In this document: positions 27,801-37,519 of the stretch, in pieces | Position numbering within the stretch: position 1 is the stretch's first letter | How the letters are laid out: each line of letters opens with the position of its first letter | Source: Gorsachius magnificus | Lineage: Eukaryota > Chordata > Aves > Pelecaniformes > Ardeidae | NCBI GenBank assembly: GCA_034008185.1 | Contig: CM067095.1 | Span: 4,882,610-4,946,609 of the forward strand | DNA length: 64,000 nucleotides | Direction: 5' to 3' | Translations under genes and position numbers: made by a program | Notes under the pieces: model-generated | What the model saw: the letters and a program-made list of their open reading frames with translations, nothing else | Database searches by the model: none | Told to the model about the DNA's origin: nothing

Positions 27801-28572
27801 ATAAAATAAGAACTATGTACAGTGGGACAGAGGCTTAAAATGACCCCCCCCTTTTTTTTTTGCTAGTATTGCCCAATAAAAAGGCTGAAACATTTATTTT
27901 TCAGCCAGTAATGACAGGATAAGTGTCAGACGCAACCCAAAAAAGTTCCACTAGAGCTCTCTGCAGCTTAAATCCCTGTTAAATTTATTCATATTTGATT
28001 CCACCCTCAGAAAGCCTGTCCTCTTCTGAATTTTATTGTTTATATTAGATATAGTGAGTCATGGAAATAAAGTGACATGAAACCACATTTATGCTAAAGA
28101 AATCATCCCACATCTTTTCAGATTCTCTTTCCTGCTATTTCTGTAGCATGCCTTCTATTGAGTCTGTGAGATTGATTACCCAAGCAAGGGCTAAGCGCTT
28201 ATTCTTGACTCCAGTTATTTAGCTGCTCACATTCTCATCTTGGCACGCCAATTTAGAGGAAACAGATGCATTATCCATCAGTTACAGAATCTGAATGAGT
28301 GTATACAGGACTATCTATCTGACTTGTGCCTATAAACAATAAAGTGACAGTAATACTAAGCAAAGGTAATAATCTAAAAGTGCCATTAGTTTCCTTTACT
28401 ATGTTTGCATAAGTTATGAATACCCTAGAAGAGATGGCTATCTCTTTGCATATAAGAGGTCAGGGGCAATCAAATGACTAATTTAAGCACCTCAGGCATT
28501 ACGAATGCAGAGCAGAATATCTTCTGAAAACTGAAGAGGGTATGTTTAAGGTATCAGGATGGCCATAGACAA
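24805..28572. other. Non-coding DNA; one lysine-rich open frame of doubtful meaning
   Basis: No gene is supported. The frame at 25637-25897 plus (86 codons counted from TTG; ATGs occur only internally) is lysine/arginine-rich and contains a 17-bp word repeated 75 bp apart with one mismatch. Acceptor-like CAG sites lie upstream and a weak AAG|GT lies downstream, but no protein family is recognised. The other frames (up to 119 codons near 26625-26984) look like chance. Confidence 0.5.
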
Positions 28573-28678
28573 GATGGAAGGCATCCCATAAGAAGGAAGG
28601 CATCCCATAAGAAGGAAGGCATCCCATAAGAAGGAAGGCATCCCATAAGAAGGAAGGCATCCCATAAGAAGGAAGGCA
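28573..28678 (+). repeat. 19-bp minisatellite, 5 full copies plus a partial
   Basis: The unit GAAGGAAGGCATCCCATAA is repeated at 28573-28591 (one mismatch, A to T), 28592-28610, 28611-28629, 28630-28648 and 28649-28667, followed by an 11-bp partial unit to 28678. Copies two to five are identical, which points to recent expansion or homogenisation by slippage or unequal exchange. The unit length is not a multiple of three and no open frame of note spans it. Confidence 0.97.
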
Positions 28679-29045
28679 ACCTGCTTTGCAGTTTTGTGTT
28701 CACTACTTCTTCCAATCAAACACTATTTCTAATCTAGTCTCCCTACTACGGCAAAAGAGAAAAGCGACTGGTACTTTTGGTGACTTAAATGATTGAATTG
28801 GGTGACCTCACAGCTGACAAGAAGTTGTCTTTCACGAGTAAGATCCTTCTGCAATACTCCAGATTTGGAAATCAGCATTAAGTATTCTATTTATATTCTT
28901 TTCTTCACTACAAAATGGTTCAACTACATGAGATGCAGACCCAAATATTCTATACATTTAAAAGATCACCAGATTTAGCATAGCAACTTACATGCAACAG
29001 CTTTACATGCTTTCACTTGGCCACACAGTCAAAAACTCTGGCATG
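28679..29045. other. Non-coding spacer; nothing recognised
   Basis: Unique-looking DNA between the minisatellite and the CR1 insertion. One 61-codon frame (28793-28978) starts with TTG and has no recognisable features. Confidence 0.6.
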
Positions 29046-29592
29046 TTAGAATCACAGAATCATTTAGGTTGGAAAAGACCCTTCAGATCATCAAGTCCAA
29101 CCATAAACCTAACACTGCCATCCCACCACTAAACCATGTCCCTAAGCACCATGTCTACCCATCTTTTAAATACCTCCAGGGACGGGGAATCCACCACTTC
29201 CCTGGGCAGCCTGTTCACATGCTTGACAACCCTTTCAGTGAAGAAATTTTTCCTAATATCCAACCTAAACCTCCCCTGGTGCAACTTGAGGCCATTTCCC
29301 CTCGTCCTATCACTAGTTACTTGGGAAAAGAGACCATCTCCCGCCTGGCTACATCCTCCTTTCAGGCAGTTGTAGAGGGCGATGAGGTCTCCCCTCAGCC
29401 TCCTTTTCCCCTGGCTGAACAACCCCAGTTCCCCCAACTGCTCCCCATCAGTCTTGTGCTCCAGACCCCTCACCAGCTTCAGACTGACAGGCCTGTAGTT
29501 CCCCGAATCCTCCTTCCGGCCCTTCTTGTAGATGGGCATCACATTTGCTAACTTCCAGTCAACTGGGACCTCCCCAGTTAGCCAGGTTAGAT
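29046..29592 (-). mobile_element. CR1 LINE, internally deleted copy
   Basis: On the plus strand the copy begins with the CR1 terminal octamers (AGAATCACAGAATC) and the conserved tail, so the element reads on the minus strand and its 3' end is at 29046. From 29046 to about 29480 it matches the CR1 3' part that encodes the end of the ORF2 protein and the short untranslated tail. From 29481 to about 29592 it instead matches an early part of the reverse-transcriptase region, with minus-strand translation containing [12 protein letters not shown] and GNYRPVSL. The whole middle of the reverse transcriptase is missing. The edge near 29592 is the 5' truncation point; its exact base is uncertain. Confidence 0.93.
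29129..29592 (-). pseudogene. CR1 ORF2 (reverse transcriptase) remnant, deletion fused in frame
   Basis: In a full CR1 element ORF2 encodes an endonuclease and a reverse transcriptase for target-primed retrotransposition. Here a minus-strand frame, open from 29617 to the stop at 29129, starts in flanking DNA and enters CR1 at about residue 10. Early RT residues ([20 protein letters not shown], about residues 21-46) are followed directly at the 29480/29481 junction by the C-terminal region (KLVRGLEHK, then [10 protein letters not shown] and [12 protein letters not shown]) to the usual C-terminus near VLRDMV. The RT core, including the catalytic aspartate motif, is absent, so no polymerase activity is possible. 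The deletion preserved the frame and no stop lies between 29592 and 29130, which is unusual for a dead copy. Expression is unlikely but untested. Confidence 0.9.
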
Positions 29593-30429
29593 AAACCCTC
29601 ACCAATGAGGAAAACATAAATATTACTCAGTGGTGGTGTGTTTAACCAGTGAAGAGCTCAAATCAAGAAAATGTCTTTGCTACCTAACACAGTATCCTCA
29701 GCCAGTATTTGAAAGCTACACTGCAAGACTATTAAAAAATACAGGTAACGTCCCTTCCTTTGTTCACCCAGCTGCCCCATGTGGTATAAAAAAAAAATTT
29801 GGACCCCACCTTTGATATGCTTAAAACTATTTATAGTATTGATACCAAGCAAATATCGAGTCACAGCTGTCCAACATTTACCATTCTTAATTTCATATAA
29901 CCATAAGGTCACAATGGATTTACTGTATCTTCACCAGCAAAAGACCAGAGTTGCCTCATAATGTTCTATACACTTAAACATTAAAATGTATAGCTTTCAG
30001 AAAACTTATGCCCAGCTAGTAAACTTCAACTCTTTTTATCCTATATAGCAGAAAGTATTACTGTTTTAGCATACCAGTTCACAATGGTTTTACTTGCACG
30101 TGTGCTAAAACCTTTCCACTGGAAATTCTGTTCCTAAAAGTCACAGCACCCTTCCTGGTCAATCTGCAATGGTAAGAATCACAACTTACATCCATAGTAA
30201 CTATCATACCAACTCCTACTCTTGCATTTCAAGACTGAATATATTTAAGTTAGCACTGCATGTTATCCATAGAGAGTGTGAGATCTCAGTATGCGAAGGT
30301 TTTTTCTCATGATTTAGCTCAAGCTAAAAGGGTTACAGTTTATGGTTTATGACTGAGTCAAAACTAACAAAGCTTCAAACTACTCACATATGCTCAGTCT
30401 TACAAGGATGCCTTAAAAGGTTTAAAGAC
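29593..30429. other. Non-coding DNA; no gene seen
   Basis: Unique-looking DNA between two CR1 copies. Frames of 60-84 codons on both strands overlap one another and are not recognised. A run of A lies near 29788-29797. Confidence 0.6.
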
Positions 30430-30500
30430 ACTGCTTTGAGCAGGGGTTGGACCAGATGACCTCCAAAGTCCCTTCCAACATAAATTATTCATCGATTCTA
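30430..30500 (+). mobile_element. CR1 LINE, old 3' tip
   Basis: The sequence holds the CR1 3' tail seen in older subfamilies: GAGCAGGGGTTGGACCAGAT, then GACCTCC and CCTTCCAACATAAATTATTC. It ends with a degraded terminal octamer (ATCGATTCTA). The wording differs from the other CR1 copies in the window (GGTTGGACCAGATGACCTCC against a GACTTGATGATCT type), so it belongs to another subfamily and is probably older. No coding sequence remains. Confidence 0.85.
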
Positions 30501-30877
30501 AGACAAAACACACTCTGGTTTCCAAAGCCTTCAAAAAGGACCCACACCTTTAGGCTTTATTCCTCTGCATTTTCAGGAGGTCAAATGCTGACAGAAATCG
30601 GGCATTAGCAATTCCTTTGAAGTCAATGGAAATTAGAGCCCCTCATCCCTTCAGTGGGTTTTGGCTTAGAGATTTCAGTGTGACATGAAGACAGACTTTG
30701 AGGTAAAAATTCTGGTGTATTTCTTTTACTCTATCCCTCCCATCCCAGCATGCATTCATGTATACTGTCTCCATCACCAAATCAGACATGCTTTTTCACC
30801 TTATTGATCTGCCTTATAAACAACACTTCCTTTTACTACCAACCAGCAGAATCAGAGCACAGGAACATGACAAGCAC
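30501..30877. other. Non-coding DNA with a possible old repeat
   Basis: No gene is seen. The words TTTGAAGTCAATGGAAATTA (about 30616-30635) and GATTTCAGTG (30671-30680) resemble a widespread old amniote interspersed repeat that carries a GACTTCAATGG-type motif. I cannot name the family. Confidence 0.35.
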
Positions 30878-30910
30878 TCTGAGAGGCTGACTGACTTACC
30901 TCAGCATCAC
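30878..30910 (-). repeat. Possible MIR core fragment, very decayed
   Basis: On the plus strand the words CTGAGAGGCTGACTGACTTA and CATCAC follow the order of the reverse complement of the MIR conserved core (AGAGGTTAAGTGACTTGCCC and then GGTCACAC). The match is short and could be chance. Confidence 0.3.
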
Positions 30911-32137
30911 CCCATGTTCCTATCCATCTACAAGGCCAAGAGTTACTCATGATGGGATAATCTCCAAGCTATACACCTTCATGGAAAAGAGCTAGTACAT
31001 CCTACTAATTACAGTTCTAGCAGGAGGTTGTGAACATTTTTACTCAGAACTAGCACAAATACTGATCTCTTTAAATGTAAAAGACAGAAAGAGCTCCCCC
31101 TGCTTTTCAACATACAACATTTGCTGTTGTGAAGCTTTATTTTTAAAGCCAGATATGTAAAGGCAAAATGAGATAACAAACAGTTTCAGCATTGTTAATT
31201 CCATGCCTAGGCTGCATAAAGTCCAAGCGGATCATTCTAAATTAACTTACCTTACTGCGACAGCAGCGCACGATAGCTAATACAACACATCAAGCAGGAG
31301 GAGTCCTTCCTAATACCTTTTAACTGATATGCCAATATGTAATTAACTTAAATAAAAGCCGTTTGCAAGTCTCAAAGCACAGTATGTATTTCCAAAGTAT
31401 TTTTTGCAATTAGAGTGCACAAATAACACATTCTAGTTCAATTTCCATGGCCATCCTTTTATCAGATTTCTTTATGGCAATTCCATCCAGAGTGAACACT
31501 GCTCCATGCTGGCCATGGCACAATACCCTCATGGTTACTACTGCATGTAGCTGCAAGGGATGGAGATCAAGACCAACGGAGAGATGGGAGATGTCTTTTC
31601 AAAATAATTCTACCATTAATAGAGGCAACAAAGGATCCCCTCTCTCTGGACTCACTAGGATCTACATCATTGAGACAAAGAGCATGTTGCCAACTTCTCA
31701 GACAAATTGCTCCCATGAAAGACATTGCTGCTTTGGAAACTCCACAGGAGAATGTAGTTAATCTCTGGCTCTCACTTAGAGGTTGTTTATTTCCTCAGAA
31801 CAGGACTTAACACGGCAAGTGTGAGCAAGCTTGTGCTTCAGGAGGAGCTGGGAATTGTTAACAGGTTCCCTCTTATTTCTTTGAAACATTTTGTTCTTTA
31901 TTTGTTACAAAACACCTAAGAGAACAACTTTCTTCATTCATTACCTATAATTGTTCCTTCTGTTGTGACACAAGAAATAAAATTTAAAACTCCATTAAAG
32001 TTCCATTCTGCTGCTGCTTCTGTAAGTATTCCATGCTACACAGAAAAAATATAGTGTAGCTTCTTGCAGCTAAATTCCTCTGAATCGCCGAGGGATGGAC
32101 TTTGTATCAGATGATGAGAGTTTTTATCACTGACACT
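30911..32137. other. Non-coding DNA; no gene seen
   Basis: There is no supported gene. The frame at 31447-31761 (104 codons, starting at TTG? or a near-ATG codon) has no recognisable domain and I treat it as chance. No repeat ends were found. Confidence 0.55.
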
Positions 32138-32256
32138 GTTACTGATTGCCTTCATGGCTTCATTTTTATTTCTGTACCTTAGTTCTCTTGTTTATAAAAT
32201 GAGAATACCACCCTTAGAGGCCTAGATCAACTGTGTAAAAGCAGTTAGAAACCAAA
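32138..32256 (+). repeat. MIR-like SINE, core and 3' region, decayed
   Basis: CTGTACCTTAGTTCTCTTG (about 32172-32190) followed by TTTATAAAATGAGAATACCA (about 32191-32210) matches the MIR order CTGTGCCTCAGTTTCCCCAT, CTGTAAAATGGGGATAATA. The later GTAAAAGCAGTTAGAA (about 32235-32250) fits the GTAAAGCGCTTAGAA block at the expected distance. The conserved order of blocks makes this the best supported of the ancient SINE calls here. Confidence 0.6.
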
Positions 32257-33434
32257 TTTACTTTAATTTCTATTACAGCTAATTATTTTTAAGATCTAGT
32301 ACTTTACGCTTTCCTGAAAGAATTAAGAGTAAAGAAGCTAACAAGCCATGAATGGTGCTAAAGCTCTGCGTGTGCACCAGACCTCAAACATAGTTTGCTC
32401 CTGAGTGTACCACAAAATCAAATAGTCTTCTGACCATACTGTGAAATGGTAATGTTCTAACATCATGTTTGATTTACTCCTTTAATAATAAGGCAATCAA
32501 TGGACAAACAAAATGTTACTATTTGTGTTGTTTCCAGGAAAGGAAGCACAAGAAGTAATTGCCAGTGATCTCGTTAGTCACGTTTAGTTACAGTCCTTCA
32601 GATATAGCCCTGAACTATCTTCAGGGACAGTAAATGACCGTTTTCTTGGTCATTATCTATGAGTGGAGAAAATCCTATACATGTAAAGCAAGTGCTCAAA
32701 CAAGTTTTTCAAACCCCAGTTTTTGAATCAATAAAGATAATAAAAAAACCCACAGTAAACCAACACAATATAGATCTGGGAAAAATGTCAAGTGCTTTCT
32801 TTGTATTTTCAGTGCATAATTAATGCTATGCAGAACTTCCTCTGCAGCTGGGATATACTGTGACATCTCTGAAAAACCTAAATTCCCGTGATTACCCCTT
32901 ATTAAGTCTGTTTAAGAAGTATTGTAATGAAACAAGAAAATTTAAAGGTTGAAGGATCTGAACATGAATTAAACATTATCCTTAACTCTGATGTAAAATA
33001 AAAATGTTTGTTCTTGCTGTTGATTTCACCTTCTACTGCATGAAAGGTGAAGGCTGAACATATACTGCTCTTGGTTTTATTTGGCTGTAAGTCTTGATGC
33101 AATAGATATACCTACCCACATGTACAATACTCATTTATTAAGCTCCAGTACCAATTCATACTTCTTTCATGGAGACAGCTGATACTAAAGTGATGGAGGA
33201 AACTGTTCTACAAGTACCTCACTGCAGAATGTCCCCCTGAATGCTTCACTGTTTCACAATCTTCAATCACCCTCTTAGTGATTTCATGCTTTCAAAAAAG
33301 CAGGCTCTTTAATCCCCCCAACACAATCGCTTCCACTTCCATTTGTCTATTTCAGACCTACACAAACAGGGGGAATTACAGCCCGTGACCTCCTGACTGG
33401 CAGGTAATGCAACATGGTCCCTCATTAAGGAATC
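32257..33434. other. Non-coding DNA; no gene seen
   Basis: Unique-looking DNA before the CR1 insertion. The only frame listed here (32902-33102 minus, 66 codons) is unrecognised. Confidence 0.6.
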
Positions 33435-34215
33435 TTGTGTGAGGTTCAACAAGGCTCAGTGCCAGGTCCTGCACTTAGGTCTCAACAACCCCATGCAACA
33501 CCATGGGCTTGGGGAAGAGTAGCTGGAAAGCTGCCTAGTGGAAAAGGACCTGGGGGTGTTGGTCAGCAGACGGCTGAATATGAGCCAGCATTGTGCCCAG
33601 GTGGCCAAGGAGGCCAACAGCATCCTCACTTGTATCAGGAATAGCGTGGCCAGCAGGACCAGGGAAGTGATTGTCCCCCTGTACTCAGCACTGGTGAAGC
33701 TGCACCGCAAATGCTGTGTTCAGTTTGGGGCCCCTCACTACAAGAAGGGCATTGAGGGGCTGGAGCATGTCCAGAGAAGGGCAGGGAAGCTGGTGAGGGC
33801 TCTGGACTACAAGGCTGATGGGGAGTGGCTGGGGAACTGGGGTTGTTCAGACTGGAGAAAAGGAGGCTGCGGGGAGACCTTATTGCTCCCTACAACTGTC
33901 TGACAGGAGGGGGTAGCGAGGTGTGGGTCAGTCTCTTCTAAGTAACAAGTGACAGGACAAGAGGAAACAGCCTCAAGTTGCACCAGGGGAGGTTTAGGTT
34001 GGATATTAGGAAAAATTTCTTCACCAAAAGGGTTGTCAAGGACTGGAATGGGCTGCCCAGGGAAGTGGTGGAGTCCCCATCCCTGGAGGTATTTAAGAGA
34101 TGGGTAGATGTGGTGCTTAGGGATGTGGGTTAGTGGTGGAATGGCAGTGTTAGGTTTATGGTTGGACTTGATGATCTGAAAGGTCTTTTCCAACCTAAAT
34201 TATTCTATGATTCTA
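33435..34215 (+). mobile_element. CR1 LINE, 5'-truncated 3' portion
   Basis: Similarity to CR1 begins near 33435 (GTGAGGTTCAACAAGGC) and runs to the terminal octamers at 34203-34215 (TTCTATGATTCTA). It covers the last part of ORF2 and the short 3' tail. About 780 bp are kept. It runs opposite to the copy at 29046-29592, and the shared 3' part forms a long inverted repeat. Both copies share the variant CTGATGGGGAG where the commonest CR1 wording, as I recall it, differs, so they look like close relatives. Confidence 0.95.
33436..34132 (+). pseudogene. CR1 ORF2 C-terminal remnant, disrupted
   Basis: This corresponds to the region after the reverse-transcriptase core. The correct frame reads VRFNKAQCQVLHLG and then LNNPMQ, a TAG stop at 33520-33522 where the family has tryptophan, [26 protein letters not shown], and [18 protein letters not shown] to about 33800. 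Near 33830 one base appears to be missing (GAGTGGCTGGGGAACTGGGG), shifting the frame so that the longest open stretch (33538-33903) ends in non-CR1 residues. A TAA (33939-33941) interrupts the restored downstream frame before the [12 protein letters not shown] region. It is therefore a dead copy. No endonuclease or catalytic RT motifs are present because of the 5' truncation. Confidence 0.93.
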
Positions 34216-34770
34216 GGGTTTGTGTTATACTACAATACAGATACAATTACCAGCACCAACAGTGTTAGTTATTCCACAGCATTTGTGCTTGAGTGTACAT
34301 TACCCACAGCGTCTTTTTCTGATTTATTCTTTTACAGTTATGCAATTTTCTATTAAAATCAGGTTTTCTTTCAGATGTGAATAAAGTTATATTCTCAGGT
34401 AGTTGGGCTCAACTGAGAGGCACCTCAAGCTTCAGATACTCTAGGACAGGTGAAATAGATGAACATCAAATGGAGCTGAAACTCCTTTTTAAACTACCAC
34501 AGTGGAAACCAATGAAAGCCAACAGAGATCCCATGAGATCTGAATGGTCAGCAGACACAGTCAAAAAGACCAGTTTTACAACCTATGCAAGAGATCAATT
34601 AATTGAGAAAATGCATGGCATTTCTAAGCCAAGGCATTTGTGTTATTGCCCTTGCAACCATTTGCCTTTAAGATGGTAGAATCATGAAACTCATGAAGGA
34701 GGAAAGGCAAGGACACCTATAGAGCCTGTAAATGACAATAGAAGGATCCAAAGGTCTATTTAATATGTAG
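34216..34770. other. Non-coding DNA; no gene seen
   Basis: Unique-looking DNA after the CR1. The frame at 34377-34679 plus (100 codons, non-ATG start) shows no recognised domain. Confidence 0.55.
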
Positions 34771-34866
34771 CTAATGATTGGTGATAGGAAGAAATTACAG
34801 CTAACCTGCAGAGGCTCTAAAGGATGCTATATAATAAGTCACTAATGACTTATGGTGATAGGAAGA
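34771..34866 (+). repeat. Diverged tandem duplication, about 71-74 bp period, with hairpin
   Basis: CTAATGATTGGTGATAGGAA (34771-34790, continuing GA) recurs as CTAATGACTT then ATGGTGATAGGAAGA at 34842-34866. Just before the second copy ATAAGTCA (34834-34841) pairs exactly with TGACTTAT (34846-34853) around a CTAA loop. The duplication is short and diverged, so it may be an old local event. Confidence 0.6.
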
Positions 34867-37494
34867 CAACAGCCTGGTAAAAATCCTGAGAGGCAATAGC
34901 CAGGATGTACTGAAATCATGCGAAAAAACACAAGACAAATTGCATCCACATCTTGCTTCAATAGCCTGCTTCTCAGGAGAAGATACTCCCTTTGCCCTTC
35001 CTTTCTCTCTCCTCCACACTTCTAAATGTCCTACAGCTTTGTAATCCCTTGGGAGCCCTGCGTTACACAGCTCCCTCTACCATCCCTAAGGCAGATGGTA
35101 TTCCCTTCATACATCCATCAAAACCATGCCTGCAGGGAAATGCTTCTAAGGGACAGGCAGCACCTTCCAGCTTTTCTTGGAGCTAGTAACTGGCTCTGCA
35201 GCAAGAATATATTCTTCTGATTAAGAGAAAACTCTGGTACTGAGCTGACCAGGTTTTGATTTGTTCCTCTGGTGTATCATTACAGCTCTCCAGCTGTAAT
35301 AGGCGACTATTTCAAAGAGGCAGAGAAACAATTATGTGCTTGGTATGCGAGTCCCAGAAGCATCTATTGCTATAGTTTTCTTTGTCACATATCACCTTTT
35401 ACTGTAATGAGACCTTGAGTTAGAGGAAGGGGAAAAAAAAGAAGAAAAAAATCAATAAGGGTCTTTGAAACTCTGCTATGGCCAGATGAAGTACCAGATT
35501 TCGCTGGCAGCAGGTGTCATGCCACTTAAACAATAAAACACTACCTATGAAACTCAATCTGTAGTCAACACAATGGTCACTGTTCTGCTTACACTTAATT
35601 CTATGAAATCACTCATTTTCACATGTGACTGAAAACAGTGAAGGTGGCTGTGCACACAGGAAGGACTCAGCAATCAGAAGCAGCGAATCACTAGGTACTT
35701 GAAGAGAGAGAATTATGGTCAAAAGGGGAAAATAAAGACCACAGATTCATAGGGACTATTTTATTCTTTCTAAGCCCTCTCCATTTTTCAGTAGATCCAC
35801 TTGAATTTCCCCTGAGTTCTAGATCTTCAAGCTAAAAAAGTATCACTGTGGAACCCCCACAACTCTCCAGAGGATGATCCCTTCAAAGGATACACTTACT
35901 GCCCAGTCACTAAATGCGTCCTATTCACACAAGCACTAATACACGCAACTGCCATATGCATAAACCTCTTTCATCCATTATATTGTAACACTGAGGCATC
36001 AGGACAATATGAAAAATTTCAACCACATTTCTAGGGTACATTCAGTGACAATGAAAGCATTGGTGTAATATTCCAGTGATTCACAGGTAGAATCTAGCAC
36101 TTCTGATGGTAAAGGCTGACAACGGCTGTACGTGTGGTATCAGGAAGAGTGAAGGAGTCAACTATAGGTTGATTCCAGGAATAAAAAAGCAGGGACTTGT
36201 ATTGCATTCCATTTTTAAAAAAAAACATTGGCAGGAAATTCTGATCAAAAGCTCCAAATTTTTCCTTCTTGAAAATATTTTCTTCCCATAAAACCCATGT
36301 CTACATTTACCACTGAGAAATTACTAAAAAGCAATTCTAAAGAACACAGAGATCTAGATGAAGCCCCTGCATTCCCTCTGTGCTCATACCTATGCTGTTT
36401 TCTGGAGGGCAGTCTCCACCTATGCTCAAGCCACCTGGAAGCCATACAGCCATAACTATGAATCCACACTAAAGCCTGGGTTCAGCTACACTCAGGCAGT
36501 TGCATTAGCAAGGCTCAGAGCCACACTAAACATGTCTGCAAAGATTCCAGATAGGAACCAGTGCTACACAGATGGCTTTGCCATAAAAACAACATATAGA
36601 CTTGCCTTAAGAAACCTGTGCAGCAAGCAGCATGCTACTAATGTTATAGATTATGACCATCACAAAACAAGCTACAAATAAAAGCCATGTTAATTTTGAG
36701 TCCCATGCTTGTTTCAGTAGAACATCAGCATACGACTAATTTCAAGCTCTACTGGAAATGCAGGAAAATCACAAGCCCTTCTGACAAGCAGAACGAAGCA
36801 GAGGCTTGGCCCTCCAAAGAGGTTCTGAATATGCATGTTTCAAGGGACTCTAGAAGGTAATAAGGTGTCAACACATGGATAATCATTCTCAAACATTATG
36901 TCCAAAATGGTATGGAGGAAAAGTCTTGAGAGTTAAGAAAAAAAAAGGGAAGTAAGATAACTTAAGCAAATGATAATGTTCTTACACTTATAAGATATTT
37001 TCATTCCAGAGAATCCAAATATAAACAACGTGTAATCTACAAAAAGCAAGAATGTAGACACTGTCTTGTTAAAGTGATCGCAACAAGCTAATACTTCAGG
37101 CAGCATCTGATATGGAGATGAAGTAAGGCTATAGGTTTCCACTACTGATACCAGCTTCACTCTATGCAAAACTGTCCCCAATAGTATCAGGAAGACAACT
37201 GAATAAGAGATTTCCCACCCCTGTAAAAGAATCAGGGTTACTGGCAGAGTAGCTCTGTGAGGATTATTTGCAGAATTCATGTCTGTCTCTCATTTCAATG
37301 CTGTAAGTTTAAAATCAACCTGGGACTTTTTATGCATTTCTGCATAAAATGTACAGAGGAAGATATCAGATACTGGAAAGATAACAATGCTTTTTTTTTA
37401 TTGAGGAACTGTTTATTTCTGTTACTGCACTAAGAGGCGCATTGTATACCACGGCACATTTACCTACTTCCTAACTACAGTGTTCAACCACTTT
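34867..37494. other. Non-coding DNA; no gene seen
   Basis: The frames at 36358-36681 plus (107 codons) and 36933-37280 minus (115 codons) are the longest here. Neither has a recognisable family or supporting splice context. No repeats were identified. Confidence 0.55.
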
Positions 37495-37519
37495 AAAAAA
37501 AAAAAAAAAAAAAAAAAAA
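37495..37519. repeat. Poly(A) tract, 25 nt
   Basis: An uninterrupted run of 25 A is followed by GCAGGTAAGCCAGGTAAGC, a short duplicated word. There is no upstream polyadenylation signal or recognisable retrocopy. Confidence 0.9.

Noticed and set aside
28573..28678. CRISPR-like array
   Set aside because: The 19-bp units are directly contiguous with no unique spacers, and the DNA is vertebrate-like.
29069..29551. 160-codon plus-strand open frame
   Set aside because: It lies antisense over the minus-strand CR1 copy, and CR1 antisense frames of this kind are by-products of its coding sequence.
33435..33644. 69-codon plus-strand frame rich in G, Q and P
   Set aside because: It is an alternative frame of the CR1 ORF2 remnant; the adjacent frame carries the recognisable CR1 residues.
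33807..34193. 128-codon minus-strand open frame
   Set aside because: It is antisense to the plus-strand CR1 tail and nearly the same translation as the frame over the other CR1 copy, so it is repeat-derived and not a gene family.
36358..36681. 107-codon open frame in less AT-rich sequence, considered as an exon or old repeat
   Set aside because: No known protein or repeat family could be matched by eye, and no strong donor or acceptor pair flanks it.
37495..37519. Poly(A) tail of a processed pseudogene
   Set aside because: There is no polyadenylation signal, no recognisable upstream cDNA-like sequence and no evident target-site duplication.
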